Part shown: in pieces, positions 25,675-33,987 of the stretch
How the letters are laid out: every line of letters begins with the position of its first letter
How positions within the stretch are numbered: the first letter of the stretch is position 1
Assembly (NCBI RefSeq): GCF_946151055.1
Contig: NZ_CAMGYZ010000005.1
Span: 248,001-312,000, forward strand
Source: Bacillus sp. Marseille-Q3570
GTDB lineage: Bacteria; Bacillota; Bacilli; Bacillales; Fictibacillaceae
DNA: 64,000 bases
Direction of reading: 5' to 3'
Notes under the pieces: model-generated
What the model was told of the DNA's origin: nothing
The model's database searches: none
What the model saw: the letters and a program-made list of their open reading frames with translations, nothing else
Program-made: the position numbers and the translations under genes

Positions 25675-26526
25675 ATGCATAAAGTTGCAATCATTACGGA
25701 TAGTACGTCATATCTGCCGAAGGACCTGCGGAACCGATACAATATCAAAATGGTCCCACTGAATGTCATTTTTGAAAATGAATCCTATCAGGAAGAAACA
25801 GAGCTTACTGTGGATGATTTTTATCAGCAGGTACGTGAAGGCGGAAAGCTGCCGAAGACGTCACAGCCAGCGGTCGGGTTGTTCGCAGACCTTTATGAAA
25901 AACTGGCTGATGAAGGGTATACCGATGCTATCGTCATAACCCTCTCAAGCGAAATCAGCGGAACGTACCAGAGTGCAGAAACAGCCAAATCGATGGTCGA
26001 CTCGATTAATGTTGACGTGTTCGACTCCGAAATCAGCTGTATGCCGCAAGGATTTTTCGTTTTAGAAGCTGCAAAAATGGCTGAGCAAGGACAAGCGGCG
26101 AAAGTCATCCTGTCCCGCCTGAAGGTCATCCGTGCAAAAGGGATTCGGGCTTATTTCATGGTCGACGATCTGAGCCATTTGCATCGCGGAGGTCGTTTGA
26201 ACAGCGCGCAATTTTTCGTCGGTAACCTGCTTCAAGTCAAGCCGGTTCTGCAATTCGTCGATAAAAAGATCGTTCCTTTTGAAAAGATCCGTACACGTAA
26301 AAAAGCAATCAAACGTTTATTTGAACTGATTCATGATGATGTTGGGAAAGACGAAATGGCACAGATCTCTGTCATTCATGCCAACCGTGAGGAAGAGGCG
26401 AAGGGTTACGCGGAAGAGTTACAGCGTGATTTTCCAAATTCAGAAGTCATCATCACTTATTTTGGCCCGGTAATCGGTACACACCTTGGTGAAGGCAGTA
26501 TCGGACTGACATGGGTCAAAGAATAA
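25675..26526 (+). CDS. degV: DegV family fatty-acid-binding protein
   Basis: The 283-residue DegV-family protein binds a fatty acid between two domains; members (FakB) present fatty acids to the FakA kinase. The family opening KVAIITDSTSYLPKDL, the pocket motif KLPKTSQPAVGLFADLYEKL, ITLSSEISGTYQSAETA and the LSHLHRGGRLNSAQFFVGNLLQVKP block are all present, as is the C-terminal YFGPVIGTHLGEGSIGLTW. It sits where yviA/degV sits in B. subtilis, just before comFA. The ATG follows AAAGGATTATTATGT. Whether it serves FakA or another partner cannot be told from this window. Confidence 0.92.
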   Translation: MHKVAIITDSTSYLPKDLRNRYNIKMVPLNVIFENESYQEETELTVDDFYQQVREGGKLPKTSQPAVGLFADLYEKLADEGYTDAIVITLSSEISGTYQSAETAKSMVDSINVDVFDSEISCMPQGFFVLEAAKMAEQGQAAKVILSRLKVIRAKGIRAYFMVDDLSHLHRGGRLNSAQFFVGNLLQVKPVLQFVDKKIVPFEKIRTRKKAIKRLFELIHDDVGKDEMAQISVIHANREEEAKGYAEELQRDFPNSEVIITYFGPVIGTHLGEGSIGLTWVKE

Positions 26527-26560
26527 TGCACTTATCCAATTCATACAGGTGGCAAGACTG

Positions 26561-28060
26561 ATGCGTTTTGCCACCGTTCCTTCCAAACTTGGACCTCTCC
26601 TTTGCCCCGAACCTCTGCTTGAATACGACACCTCACTCATTCCAATCGGTAAAATCGATGAACTCCCACATCCACCACTACAACCTGATTTCAATTTCAA
26701 TCGCGATCTGCAAAATTATTTAAGCGGACGCCATCTCCTTTTAGATGAAATTCCTTATCCCCTTAAACTCATTCACGATCATTACCTACATGGTTTCATT
26801 CGTTATGAAAAAGGAATAACAAAAGAAAAACATGGATTCTCCTGTCAAAGATGCGGGAATAAGGATAAAGAATTGTTTGCTGCTTTTGCTTGTTACCGCT
26901 GTAAAGCGAACTGCACTTATTGTCGGAATTGCATCATGATGGGGCGGGTTAGCGAATGTACACCGTTGTTGAGATGGAGTGGACCGAGTCCGCACTTTAA
27001 AGTAGAGGAACCGATTTTACGTTGGGATGGGAAGTTGTCTGAATTGCAATTGGCTGCCGCTGAAAAAATCAGTGATTTGGTTGTTCGAAATGGTGAGCTT
27101 TTGGTATGGGCGGTTTGTGGTGCAGGAAAGACTGAGATCTTATTTCCTGGTATTGAAAAAGCGCTGCGAGCAGGATTACGAATATGCCTTGCTACCCCGC
27201 GGACAGATGTTGTCACAGAACTTATACCGAGATTTGAAAGCGCATTTTCGGGCATTGAGGTCCAGGCTCTTTATGGTGGGCATTCAAGTCTTGAAAGGCC
27301 ATCACCACTTGTCTTATCCACTACTCACCAATTATTCCGTTTCAAAGACGCTTTCGATGTCATGATCGTCGATGAAGTAGATGCTTTCCCGTATTCATTC
27401 GACAAAACTCTGCAGTTTGCAGTTGAAAAAGCTTGTAAAGAGGATTCTGCACGAATCTACTTATCCGCAACTCCTTCTGAAAACCTGTTGTCCCGTGTAA
27501 AAAAGAAAGACCTGGATGTGATCCACATTTCGAAACGGTTTCACGGCTATCCCTTACCTGTGCCGAGGTTCGAATGGTGCGGGAATTGGAAAAAAGGATT
27601 GAAGAAAAAGCACCTGCCGAAAGTGGTGTCGGATTGGTTGAAAGAAAGACTCGAGAGCGGCAGGCAATGTTTTCTGTTTGTTCCTACTATAAAGCATATG
27701 GACGATATATTTGAATGTTTGAAAGATCATGGTTCTGTGGATTTCGTCCATGCGGAGGATCCAGATCGGAATGAGAAAGTAAATGAATTTCGAAAAGGAG
27801 AGATTACGATGTTGATTACGACGACCATCCTCGAGCGAGGTGTGACGGTACCGAAAATCGATGCTGCCGTATTCGGTGCTGATCACGAAGTATTCACCGC
27901 CAATGCACTTGAGCAGATTGCCGGGAGAGTGGGCCGTAGTATAGAAGACCCATATGGTGAGGTGGTCTATTACCATTATGGAAAAACGAGAGCGATGGTG
28001 TCGGCGAAACAGTCGATTGAACAGCATAACAAGCGTACATCCGAAAAAGTGAATACATGA
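26561..28060 (+). CDS. comFA: Late competence helicase ComFA
   Basis: ComFA is a DEAD-box-like helicase/translocase needed for uptake of single-stranded transforming DNA at the inner membrane face. It has about 499 residues. An N-terminal four-cysteine zinc site (CQRCGNKDK...CYRCKANCTYCRNC) precedes Walker A (WAVCGAGKTEILFPG), the DEAD-type box IVDEVDAFPY, SATPSE, and helicase-C motifs ITTTILERGVTVPKIDAAVFG and ALEQIAGRVGRS. The start at 26561 is eight bases from AGGTGG; a GTG at 26549 overlaps that site. The stop overlaps comFC by ATGA. comFB, normally between them in B. subtilis, is absent. Confidence 0.94.
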   Translation: MRFATVPSKLGPLLCPEPLLEYDTSLIPIGKIDELPHPPLQPDFNFNRDLQNYLSGRHLLLDEIPYPLKLIHDHYLHGFIRYEKGITKEKHGFSCQRCGNKDKELFAAFACYRCKANCTYCRNCIMMGRVSECTPLLRWSGPSPHFKVEEPILRWDGKLSELQLAAAEKISDLVVRNGELLVWAVCGAGKTEILFPGIEKALRAGLRICLATPRTDVVTELIPRFESAFSGIEVQALYGGHSSLERPSPLVLSTTHQLFRFKDAFDVMIVDEVDAFPYSFDKTLQFAVEKACKEDSARIYLSATPSENLLSRVKKKDLDVIHISKRFHGYPLPVPRFEWCGNWKKGLKKKHLPKVVSDWLKERLESGRQCFLFVPTIKHMDDIFECLKDHGSVDFVHAEDPDRNEKVNEFRKGEITMLITTTILERGVTVPKIDAAVFGADHEVFTANALEQIAGRVGRSIEDPYGEVVYYHYGKTRAMVSAKQSIEQHNKRTSEKVNT

Positions 28061-28755
28061 AATGCCTTTATTGCAAAAGTTTCTTCATTTCCGCAGTAGG
28101 TTGGAGAGATTTGTTGGGTTTAGACAGCGAGCCATTGTTGTGCGGGGAATGTCGAGAGAAGCTGGTTTTGATCGAAGGAGAGATTTGTCGACAGTGTGGA
28201 CGCTCTTTTTCGCTATTTCCCGAGAAATATCGCCAAAACGACATTTGTTTGGATTGTGTTAGATGGAGCAAGAAAGGACCCTCGATCAGTAAAAATCGCT
28301 CCTTATTACAGTATAATCCATTCATGCAGGAGTTTATGGCTCAATTCAAATATCGAGGAGACTCAGAATTGATCAAGGCATTCAGCGACGAGCTACGAAC
28401 ACTTTTTAAAAAGGAATTTCGTGGAACAATTGTTGTTCCAATCCCGCTTAGTGAGGAAAGACACTATGAGAGAGGGTTCAATCAGAGTGAATTGATTGCC
28501 ATATCGGTAGGCTCTACGGTCGTAGATGCTTTAGAAAGGCCTTTGCACGAAGAAAAACAGAGTAAGAAATCCCGGGCAGATCGCCTTGAAAACCAAACAG
28601 TCTTTACTTTTAAAAGTGGCTCGGACATTCGTGGAAAATCGATTACCTTAGTCGATGACATATACACAACAGGAGCGACGGTCGAGGCTGCAGGTAAGAT
28701 TTTACTAGAACAAGGTGCGCGGAAAGTCATGTCTTTTACAGTAGCAAGAGGGTAA
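28057..28755 (+). CDS. comFC: Competence protein ComFC (phosphoribosyltransferase family)
   Basis: The ComF/GntX-like protein of 232 residues is required for DNA uptake and works with ComFA. The N-terminus has a zinc-ribbon set of cysteine pairs (CLYC at the start, LLCGECRE, CRQCGRSF, ICLDC). The C-terminal half is a type I phosphoribosyltransferase domain with VVPIPLSEERHYERGFNQSELIA and the PRPP loop ITLVDDIYTTGATVEAAGK. The start ATG is within the comFA stop. No terminator is visible before the sigma-D promoter at 28780, so comFC transcripts may run into the flagellar genes as in B. subtilis. Confidence 0.93.
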   Translation: MKCLYCKSFFISAVGWRDLLGLDSEPLLCGECREKLVLIEGEICRQCGRSFSLFPEKYRQNDICLDCVRWSKKGPSISKNRSLLQYNPFMQEFMAQFKYRGDSELIKAFSDELRTLFKKEFRGTIVVPIPLSEERHYERGFNQSELIAISVGSTVVDALERPLHEEKQSKKSRADRLENQTVFTFKSGSDIRGKSITLVDDIYTTGATVEAAGKILLEQGARKVMSFTVARG

Positions 28756-28779
28756 ATCCTACTAAACAAATGAAAAGGC

Positions 28780-28806
28780 TAAACTTTCAATTTAGATGAC
28801 CGATAT
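28780..28806 (+). promoter_or_regulatory. Sigma-D promoter for the yvyF-flgM operon
   Basis: TAAA (28780-28783), exactly 15 nt and ACCGATAT (28799-28806) match the sigma-D consensus TAAA-N15-GCCGATAT with a single mismatch. It lies 38 nt before yvyF. An anti-sigma factor (flgM) gene expressed from a sigma-D promoter gives the expected feedback loop. Confidence 0.85.
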
Positions 28807-28844
28807 ATGTACTAGATATAGTAGAATTGAAGGAGAGAGCATCC

Positions 28845-29240
28845 ATGGCGGAGTTGGCCAATTGCCCGCAATGCGGACGCATATTCGCGAAGTCGTTTCG
28901 ACAAGTGTGCGATGCATGTTATAAAGAAGAAGAAAAGATGTTTGAACTCGTGTATAAGTTCATCCGCAAGAAAGCGAACCGGGAAGCATCTTTATGGGAG
29001 GTACACGAAGCAACGGGTGTTCCAGAGAAAACGATCATCCGATTCGTAAAAGAGGGCAGGATCCGTGCTCATCAATTACCGAATCTCGCATACCCATGTG
29101 AACGTTGTGGAAAGAACATTCAAGACGGTCGGATTTGTGGAGATTGTAACGATCGCATGAAAAAAGATTTGCACTCACATGAAGAATCGACCCAAAAACG
29201 TATACAAGAGGAACGAATAACTTATCATACAGAAAAATAA
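28845..29240 (+). CDS. yvyF: Flagellar operon protein YvyF (zinc-ribbon)
   Basis: This 131-residue protein of the TIGR03826 family is found only in flagellar operons of Firmicutes. Two cysteine clusters, CPQCGRIF...CDACYKEE at the N-terminus and CERCGKNIQDGRICGDC near the end, flank a helix-turn-helix-like middle (LWEVHEATGVPEKTIIRFVKEGRI). It may be a regulator, but no mechanism is established. The start at 28845 is chosen because AAGGAGA lies eight bases upstream; the in-frame start at 28827 overlaps it. It is the first gene of the sigma-D operon leading to flgM. Confidence 0.9.
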   Translation: MAELANCPQCGRIFAKSFRQVCDACYKEEEKMFELVYKFIRKKANREASLWEVHEATGVPEKTIIRFVKEGRIRAHQLPNLAYPCERCGKNIQDGRICGDCNDRMKKDLHSHEESTQKRIQEERITYHTEK

Positions 29241-29270
29241 TCCAAATGTGGAAATGAGGAGGAAATTCCA

Positions 29271-29534
29271 TTGAAAATCAATCGATATGGAAACATCTCA
29301 AACAACCCATACAAACACCAGCTTAATAAACCGGCAGAAACGCCACAACAGCAAGTGAAGCAAGATAAGATCCAGATTTCAAAAGAAGCGCTTGAAATGC
29401 AGAAGAATCAAGGGACTTCAACAGAGCGTGCTGAAAAGATCGAGCATTTGAAGAATGAAATCCAATCAGGAAACTATCAGGTGGATTCGGGGAAAGTCGC
29501 GAAGAAATTCTTCGATTTTTGGACGAAGAGCTAA
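29271..29534 (+). CDS. flgM: Anti-sigma-28 factor FlgM
   Basis: FlgM binds and inhibits sigma-D until the hook is complete and FlgM is removed. The 87-residue protein starts MKINRYGNISNNPYKHQ, the Firmicute FlgM opening. A disordered Q/K-rich middle follows, then the C-terminal sigma-binding helices (KIEHLKNEIQSGNYQVDSGKVAKKFFDFW). The start codon is TTG at 29271 with GAGGAGGAAATTCCA upstream. It is followed after 12 nt by flgN. Confidence 0.93.
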   Translation: MKINRYGNISNNPYKHQLNKPAETPQQQVKQDKIQISKEALEMQKNQGTSTERAEKIEHLKNEIQSGNYQVDSGKVAKKFFDFWTKS

Positions 29535-29546
29535 GGGTGTGAGCAT

Positions 29547-30050
29547 ATGAGGGTGGATCGCATGGTCGGGCTGTTGTCCGATTTACATAGTCAGCACAAA
29601 TTACTTTTAGAAATTTCCGTAGAGAAGACGGAAGCCTTAAAGAAAAACGACATAACTGTGTTGGATAAACTGTTGAGTGAGGAGAACAAGTGCCTCCAAA
29701 CCATTGAGCGAATCGAAAATGAACGGATCCGAGAAGTCGAAACGCTATTGAATGCGCAAGGCATTGTCGTTGATGAAAACCCTTCGCTTGCACAGTTGTT
29801 ACGGTTCTATGATCACGAGGGACAAGCGAAGCTCATTCATGCGCAAAACCAATTAAGGCAAACGATTCAAGAGCTTCAAGAACAGAATGAGTTGAACCAT
29901 GAATTGACTAGGCAATCGCTGCAATTCGTCAATGCGTCGTTGTCATTGATGGAGCCGAAGAAACCCACAGCGAATTATGGACGCCCTGGCCAGACGACCC
30001 AACAGAACGGTTATCAAAAATCACGATCGATATTTGATTCTAAAGCATAG
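29547..30050 (+). CDS. flgN: Flagellar export chaperone FlgN
   Basis: FlgN holds the hook-filament junction proteins FlgK and FlgL in the cytoplasm for export through the flagellar type III apparatus. This 167-residue, highly charged helical protein (VGLLSDLHSQHKLLLEISVEKTEAL..., AQNQLRQTIQELQEQNELNHELTRQSLQF) is of FlgN length and sits directly before its clients flgK and flgL. The C-terminus is Q/N/P-rich. The start ATG follows AAGGGTGTGAGCAT. Confidence 0.9.
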   Translation: MRVDRMVGLLSDLHSQHKLLLEISVEKTEALKKNDITVLDKLLSEENKCLQTIERIENERIREVETLLNAQGIVVDENPSLAQLLRFYDHEGQAKLIHAQNQLRQTIQELQEQNELNHELTRQSLQFVNASLSLMEPKKPTANYGRPGQTTQQNGYQKSRSIFDSKA

Positions 30051-30066
30051 GAAAGGCGGAAACACC

Positions 30067-31584
30067 ATGTCTTCAACGTTTCACGGACTTGAAACATCAC
30101 TCAGAGGGTTGCGGACCCACCAAAGCGCACTCCAAACAACTGGACACAATATCGCGAATGCGAGTACACCTGGTTACTCCAGACAGCGTGTCAATTTTAC
30201 GCAGACAGAAGCATTCCCTGCTCCTGGACGTAACCGGCCGCAGATTCCCGGTCAACTTGGTACCGGGGTTGAAGCAGGGTCTGTTCAACGTGTTCGCGAA
30301 AGCTTTTTGGATTTGCAATTTCGTGGTGAAAATACGAAATCAGGATATTGGTCTGCGCGGAGTGATGCCCTTCAAAAGATGGAAGAGATCATGAATGAAC
30401 CGTCTGACCATGGATTAGGAAAAACGATGGACCGATTCTGGCAGTCACTGCAGGATTTAGCAGTTAACCCGGAGGATTCAGGCGCACGTTCAGTCGTACG
30501 GGAACGCGGGAAAGCACTTGCAGAAACGTTCAACTATTTATCGGGTTCACTCAACTCGATCAAAGACGACATCAAACTGCAAATCGATAACTCAGCCGAT
30601 TCGATCAGCTCGATTGCGGAACAGATCAATGATTTGAACAGACAAATTGGAGAGTTGGAACCGCACGGATATCTACCGAATGACTTGTATGATAAGCGAG
30701 ATCTGTTAGTCGATCAGTTATCTGAACTTGCGAATGTGAAGGTAACGAAGGTCGATAGTGGTGGCGATGATCTAGACATTGCGGAAGGCAAGTACACGAT
30801 TCAGTTGGTGGATGACAGTGGAACAACGATCGGAACGCTGGTTGATGGAGAGAAGCTGAATTGGAATGAATTGGGGTTAAAAGACGGGAGTACCAGCCAG
30901 TTTACACTGACGGAGCACAACAAGGATGGGAATCCGACAGGTAATTCAGATGAAATTGATTTCACAGCAAAAGGAAAGTTATTGGGTCAACTGGTAGCAC
31001 ATAACGAAGTTTATCCGGGAATGTTATCGAAGCTTGATGAAATGGCGTATCAGTTTGCCACTGAATTTAATGCTGTCCATAGTGGTGGTTATGGATTGGA
31101 TCCAGATAATGTACCGAGTGAAAATACAGGGAATCTTTTTTTCGAAGAATTGGCAGATGAACAAGGAGCAGCATCACGTATCAAGCTACATACCGACATT
31201 ACTGAAAAGGGTGGGTTGAATAACATTGCCGCCTCTGAAAATGGATTTGCCGGTGATGGAAGTAATGCGTTATTGCTTTCTGAAGTGAAGGATTCAAAAT
31301 TTGATTTCAGTACTGGTGAAGCCACCGTCCAGAGTTTTTATGAAGGTGTTATCGGTGAAATGGCAGTCGATACTCAGCAAGCGAATCGTTTAAAGGGTAA
31401 CTCCGAAACGTTGAAACAATCCGTTGAAGAACGCCGTCAATCTGTAAGCGGTGTGTCTTTAGATGAGGAAATGACTAGAATGATGCAGTTCCAGCATGCG
31501 TATAACGCAGCTGCACGAAATATCACGAGTATCGATGAAATGCTTGATCGGATCATCAACGGCATGGGTCGAGTAGGAAGGTAG
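30067..31584 (+). CDS. flgK: Hook-filament junction protein FlgK
   Basis: FlgK (HAP1) is a secreted structural protein between hook and filament. The N-terminal flagellar rod-type domain is clear: MSSTFHGLETSLRGLRTHQSA, TGHNIANASTPGYSRQ. The C-terminus LDEEMTRMMQFQHAYNAAARNITSIDEMLDRI is the paired D0 helix typical of hook-associated proteins. It has 505 residues. The start at 30067 gives this conserved N-terminus and follows AAAGGCGGAAACACC; a start at 29977 would add 30 residues read from within flgN. There are nine nucleotides to flgL. Confidence 0.96.
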   Translation: MSSTFHGLETSLRGLRTHQSALQTTGHNIANASTPGYSRQRVNFTQTEAFPAPGRNRPQIPGQLGTGVEAGSVQRVRESFLDLQFRGENTKSGYWSARSDALQKMEEIMNEPSDHGLGKTMDRFWQSLQDLAVNPEDSGARSVVRERGKALAETFNYLSGSLNSIKDDIKLQIDNSADSISSIAEQINDLNRQIGELEPHGYLPNDLYDKRDLLVDQLSELANVKVTKVDSGGDDLDIAEGKYTIQLVDDSGTTIGTLVDGEKLNWNELGLKDGSTSQFTLTEHNKDGNPTGNSDEIDFTAKGKLLGQLVAHNEVYPGMLSKLDEMAYQFATEFNAVHSGGYGLDPDNVPSENTGNLFFEELADEQGAASRIKLHTDITEKGGLNNIAASENGFAGDGSNALLLSEVKDSKFDFSTGEATVQSFYEGVIGEMAVDTQQANRLKGNSETLKQSVEERRQSVSGVSLDEEMTRMMQFQHAYNAAARNITSIDEMLDRIINGMGRVGR

Positions 31585-31593
31585 GGGTAAAAG

Positions 31594-32472
31594 ATGCGTG
31601 TTACGCAAAGTATGTTGACAGGAAATATGCTTCGTAATTTAAGCCAGAGCTATGAGCGGATGGGCAAGTATCAGGATCAGCTTGCAACAGGGAAACGTAT
31701 CAACAGACCTTCTGATGATCCAGTTGTAGCGATGAAAGGCATGGAATACAGGACGAACCTGACGGAAGTCGAGCAGTTCAAGCGCAACTTGTCAGAAGTC
31801 TATAACTGGATGGATAATTCAGATGCAGCTTTGGACGAAGCAGGACAAGCGCTGCACCGAATCCGTGAATTGACAGTTCAAGCGAGTAACGGAACGTATG
31901 AAGATGGACAACGAAGTGCGATTGCAAAGGAAATCAGTCAGATTAGGGATCATCTGATTGATATCGCGAATACGAAGGTTGCAGGGAAGTATATTTTTAA
32001 TGGGAACAATACGACGGAAGCACCAGTTGGGGCAGATGGGACACGATCTGCGACTGCCAATGACAATCCAGTCGAGATTGAAGTATCCAAAGGGATAAAG
32101 GTTAGGACGAATATCACACCAAGCAATGTGTTTTCTCAGGAGCTTTTTGATGATCTTAAAGAGTTAGTCGGAAAACTTGAAAATGGCGGATCTGATGAAG
32201 AAATTAGTACATATCTATCAAACTTAGATAACCATATGGATAACAATACAGCAGAAAGAGCGGAGCTTGGTGCACGCTATAATCGGATTGAGATGATCAG
32301 TGATCGGGTGGCTGAACAAGAGGTCATTGCCAGCCGGATCCTATCCGATAATGAAGATGCGGACATGGAACGCGTAATTATTGATCTGAAGACTCAGGAA
32401 AGTATCCATCGTGCAGCACTAGCGGCAGGAGCTCGCATCATTCAGCCGACGTTAATGGATTTCCTACGATAA
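31594..32472 (+). CDS. flgL: Hook-filament junction protein FlgL
   Basis: FlgL (HAP3) is the second junction protein, exported with the help of FlgN. The N-terminus MRVTQSMLTGNMLRNLSQSYERM with LATGKRINRPSDDP, and the C-terminal flagellin-type helix (VIIDLKTQESIHRAALAAGARIIQPTLMDFL), identify it. The length of 292 residues is normal. A terminator hairpin begins at its stop codon, so part of the transcript should end before yviE. Confidence 0.96.
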   Translation: MRVTQSMLTGNMLRNLSQSYERMGKYQDQLATGKRINRPSDDPVVAMKGMEYRTNLTEVEQFKRNLSEVYNWMDNSDAALDEAGQALHRIRELTVQASNGTYEDGQRSAIAKEISQIRDHLIDIANTKVAGKYIFNGNNTTEAPVGADGTRSATANDNPVEIEVSKGIKVRTNITPSNVFSQELFDDLKELVGKLENGGSDEEISTYLSNLDNHMDNNTAERAELGARYNRIEMISDRVAEQEVIASRILSDNEDADMERVIIDLKTQESIHRAALAAGARIIQPTLMDFLR

Positions 32473-32498
32473 AGCTATCTATTTAGATAGCTTTTTTT
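32471..32498 (+). terminator. Rho-independent terminator after flgL
   Basis: AAAGCTATCT (32471-32480), a 4-nt loop and AGATAGCTTT (32485-32494) run into seven T. It overlaps the flgL stop codon. Confidence 0.9.
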
Positions 32499-32517
32499 AC
32501 TAAAAGAGGTGACTCTA

Positions 32518-33069
32518 TTGCAAATTCCTCAAATCAGAATACAATCACAGCCTGCTTTAATAGGATTAAAAACGACACAAAGTGTGCAGCAGATCAGACA
32601 ACCCAAAGCAGAACAATCCATTCAACAGCCGAAAGCAGACATGACCATCAGTACGACCAACGGGGTACTGACGATCGATCAGACACAAGCATGGAACGAT
32701 ATGGATTTGAAAAGTGTTATTGTGCGGACCGAAGAAGCGGCACAGTTAGGTCGGGAAGATTTACTAGCGGGGATTGCACGTCGGGCTCAGGAAGGTGATC
32801 AGTTAATGAGGATTGAAAATGGTGGAAATCCAATTGCTGAACAAGCACGTATCAACAGTGGCGATGAAATGAAAGAGTGGAACATCGGTTGGATTCCTTC
32901 AGCAGGAAGTGTGAAGTTGAATTACCAACCTGCTAAAGTGGATATCGATGTCCAAGTCAACAAACCGAAGATCGAGACGACTCCAAGGAATGCTGAACAT
33001 ACGTACCAACCAGGTGATGTTGAGGTCTTTCTAAAACAGAGGAATTCACTTTCGATCGACTTTGTCTAA
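32518..33069 (+). CDS. yviE: YviE (DUF6470 flagellar-locus protein)
   Basis: This 183-residue protein of unknown function is conserved between flgL and fliW in Bacillus. It opens MQIPQIRIQSQPALIGL, and a low-complexity Q/K/P stretch (residues 25-45) follows, then a helical middle and a basic/aspartate C-terminus. TTG at 32518 is preferred as start because AAAGAGG lies upstream at good distance; the GTG at 32509 overlaps that site. The position before fliW-csrA suggests a role in flagellin homeostasis or assembly, but nothing in the sequence shows it. Confidence 0.82.
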   Translation: MQIPQIRIQSQPALIGLKTTQSVQQIRQPKAEQSIQQPKADMTISTTNGVLTIDQTQAWNDMDLKSVIVRTEEAAQLGREDLLAGIARRAQEGDQLMRIENGGNPIAEQARINSGDEMKEWNIGWIPSAGSVKLNYQPAKVDIDVQVNKPKIETTPRNAEHTYQPGDVEVFLKQRNSLSIDFV

Positions 33070-33093
33070 TACTAAAAGTGTGGTGGATTAGTA

Positions 33094-33549
33094 ATGAAAA
33101 TTGAAACGAAATACTTCGGGGATATGGAAGTAGAAGAGAAAGAGATATTGGAATTTGTTCAAGGGTTGCCAGGTTTCAAGGAGGAAAAACAGTTTATTAT
33201 TCTTCCATTTGCGGATGAAGAAACACCATTAAGTATATTGCAATCTGTAAAAACACCTACCCTGGCATTTGTAATTACAAATCCGTTTCTGTTTTTCCAA
33301 GATTACGAGTTTAGCATTCCAGAAGCAGTTACAGACCAGTTGAAAATAAAAGATGAAAAGCAAGTAGCTGTCTTTGTCATTTTGACTATACAAGATCCAT
33401 TCGAAAAAACAACAGCGAATTTAAAAGCACCGATAGTGTTGAATATAGAAAATGGTTCAGGTAAACAGATCGTTTTGAATGAAGATCAATATCGAACGAA
33501 ACATAGTTTGTTCCCGCAACCCTTGACAACAGTTAAGGGGGAAAAATAA
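33094..33549 (+). CDS. fliW: Flagellar assembly factor FliW
   Basis: FliW binds newly made flagellin and, when free, antagonises CsrA, so that hag translation follows flagellin export. The 151-residue protein shows the family opening MKIETKYFGDMEVEEKEILEF, GLPGFKEEKQFIILP and the later block KAPIVLNIENGSGKQIVL. It ends one base before csrA starts, as in B. subtilis, and the flagellin gene follows, so the complete FliW-CsrA-Hag circuit is present. Confidence 0.96.
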   Translation: MKIETKYFGDMEVEEKEILEFVQGLPGFKEEKQFIILPFADEETPLSILQSVKTPTLAFVITNPFLFFQDYEFSIPEAVTDQLKIKDEKQVAVFVILTIQDPFEKTTANLKAPIVLNIENGSGKQIVLNEDQYRTKHSLFPQPLTTVKGEK

Positions 33550-33780
33550 ATGCTCGTTCTAACACGGAAACTGAACCAATCCATACAAATCGGAGAAGAG
33601 ATTGAAATCAAGGTTCTTGGAATCGACGGTGAACAAGTCAAAATTGGTGTAAACGCCCCCAAAAACATCGATATACATAGAAAAGAGATATATTTGTCTA
33701 TCCAGGACGAAAATAGCAGTGCAGCTTCTGTAGACACAGATTTAATCAAAAAGTTATCAAAAATCGTTAAAAATAAATAA
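33550..33780 (+). CDS. csrA: Translational regulator CsrA
   Basis: CsrA is a small RNA-binding dimer that represses hag translation by covering the ribosome site. [22 protein letters not shown] and [16 protein letters not shown] are canonical; the RNA-binding R6 and R44 equivalents are present. At 76 residues it carries the C-terminal extension typical of Bacillus CsrA ([17 protein letters not shown]), associated with FliW binding. The start abuts the fliW stop, with GGGG of the fliW end as ribosome site. Confidence 0.97.
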   Translation: MLVLTRKLNQSIQIGEEIEIKVLGIDGEQVKIGVNAPKNIDIHRKEIYLSIQDENSSAASVDTDLIKKLSKIVKNK

Positions 33781-33794
33781 CAATGAACAGACAG

Positions 33795-33840
33795 GTTGTT
33801 CTCTACAAATTAAAGCGTAGAGGGCAACTTTTATTTTTAT
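33795..33840 (+). terminator. Rho-independent terminator after csrA
   Basis: GTTGTTCTCTAC (33795-33806) pairs with GTAGAGGGCAAC (33817-33828), with two G-U pairs, and is followed by TTTTATTTTTATTG. It isolates hag transcription from the operon upstream. Confidence 0.87.
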
Positions 33841-33852
33841 TGTAATTTTATA

Positions 33853-33879
33853 TTAAGATCTCTATTCAAAAGCCGATAT
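33853..33879 (+). promoter_or_regulatory. hag: Sigma-D promoter of the flagellin gene
   Basis: A perfect GCCGATAT (33872-33879) is preceded at exactly 15 nt by TTAA (33853-33856; consensus TAAA). It lies about 110 nt upstream of the hag start, leaving a leader long enough for CsrA control. Confidence 0.85.
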
Positions 33880-33941
33880 AAAAAATGTAACTGAAGCAAC
33901 AATGAAGGCGGCCGACTTTATTGGATGTTTCACAAATTAGA

Positions 33942-33980
33942 GAACCACATGGACGTGGTTCATCAAAATTCAAGGAGGAA
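33942..33980 (+). promoter_or_regulatory. hag: Predicted CsrA-binding leader of hag
   Basis: A 7-bp hairpin, GAACCAC (33942-33948) with GTGGTTC (33955-33961), presents GGA in its six-base loop ATGGAC. The second GGA lies in the ribosome site AAGGAGGA (33972-33979), eight bases before the ATG at 33988. A loop GGA plus a GGA in the Shine-Dalgarno is the standard architecture of CsrA-repressed leaders, and csrA and fliW are directly upstream. Confidence 0.72.
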
Positions 33981-33987
33981 ATTTATA

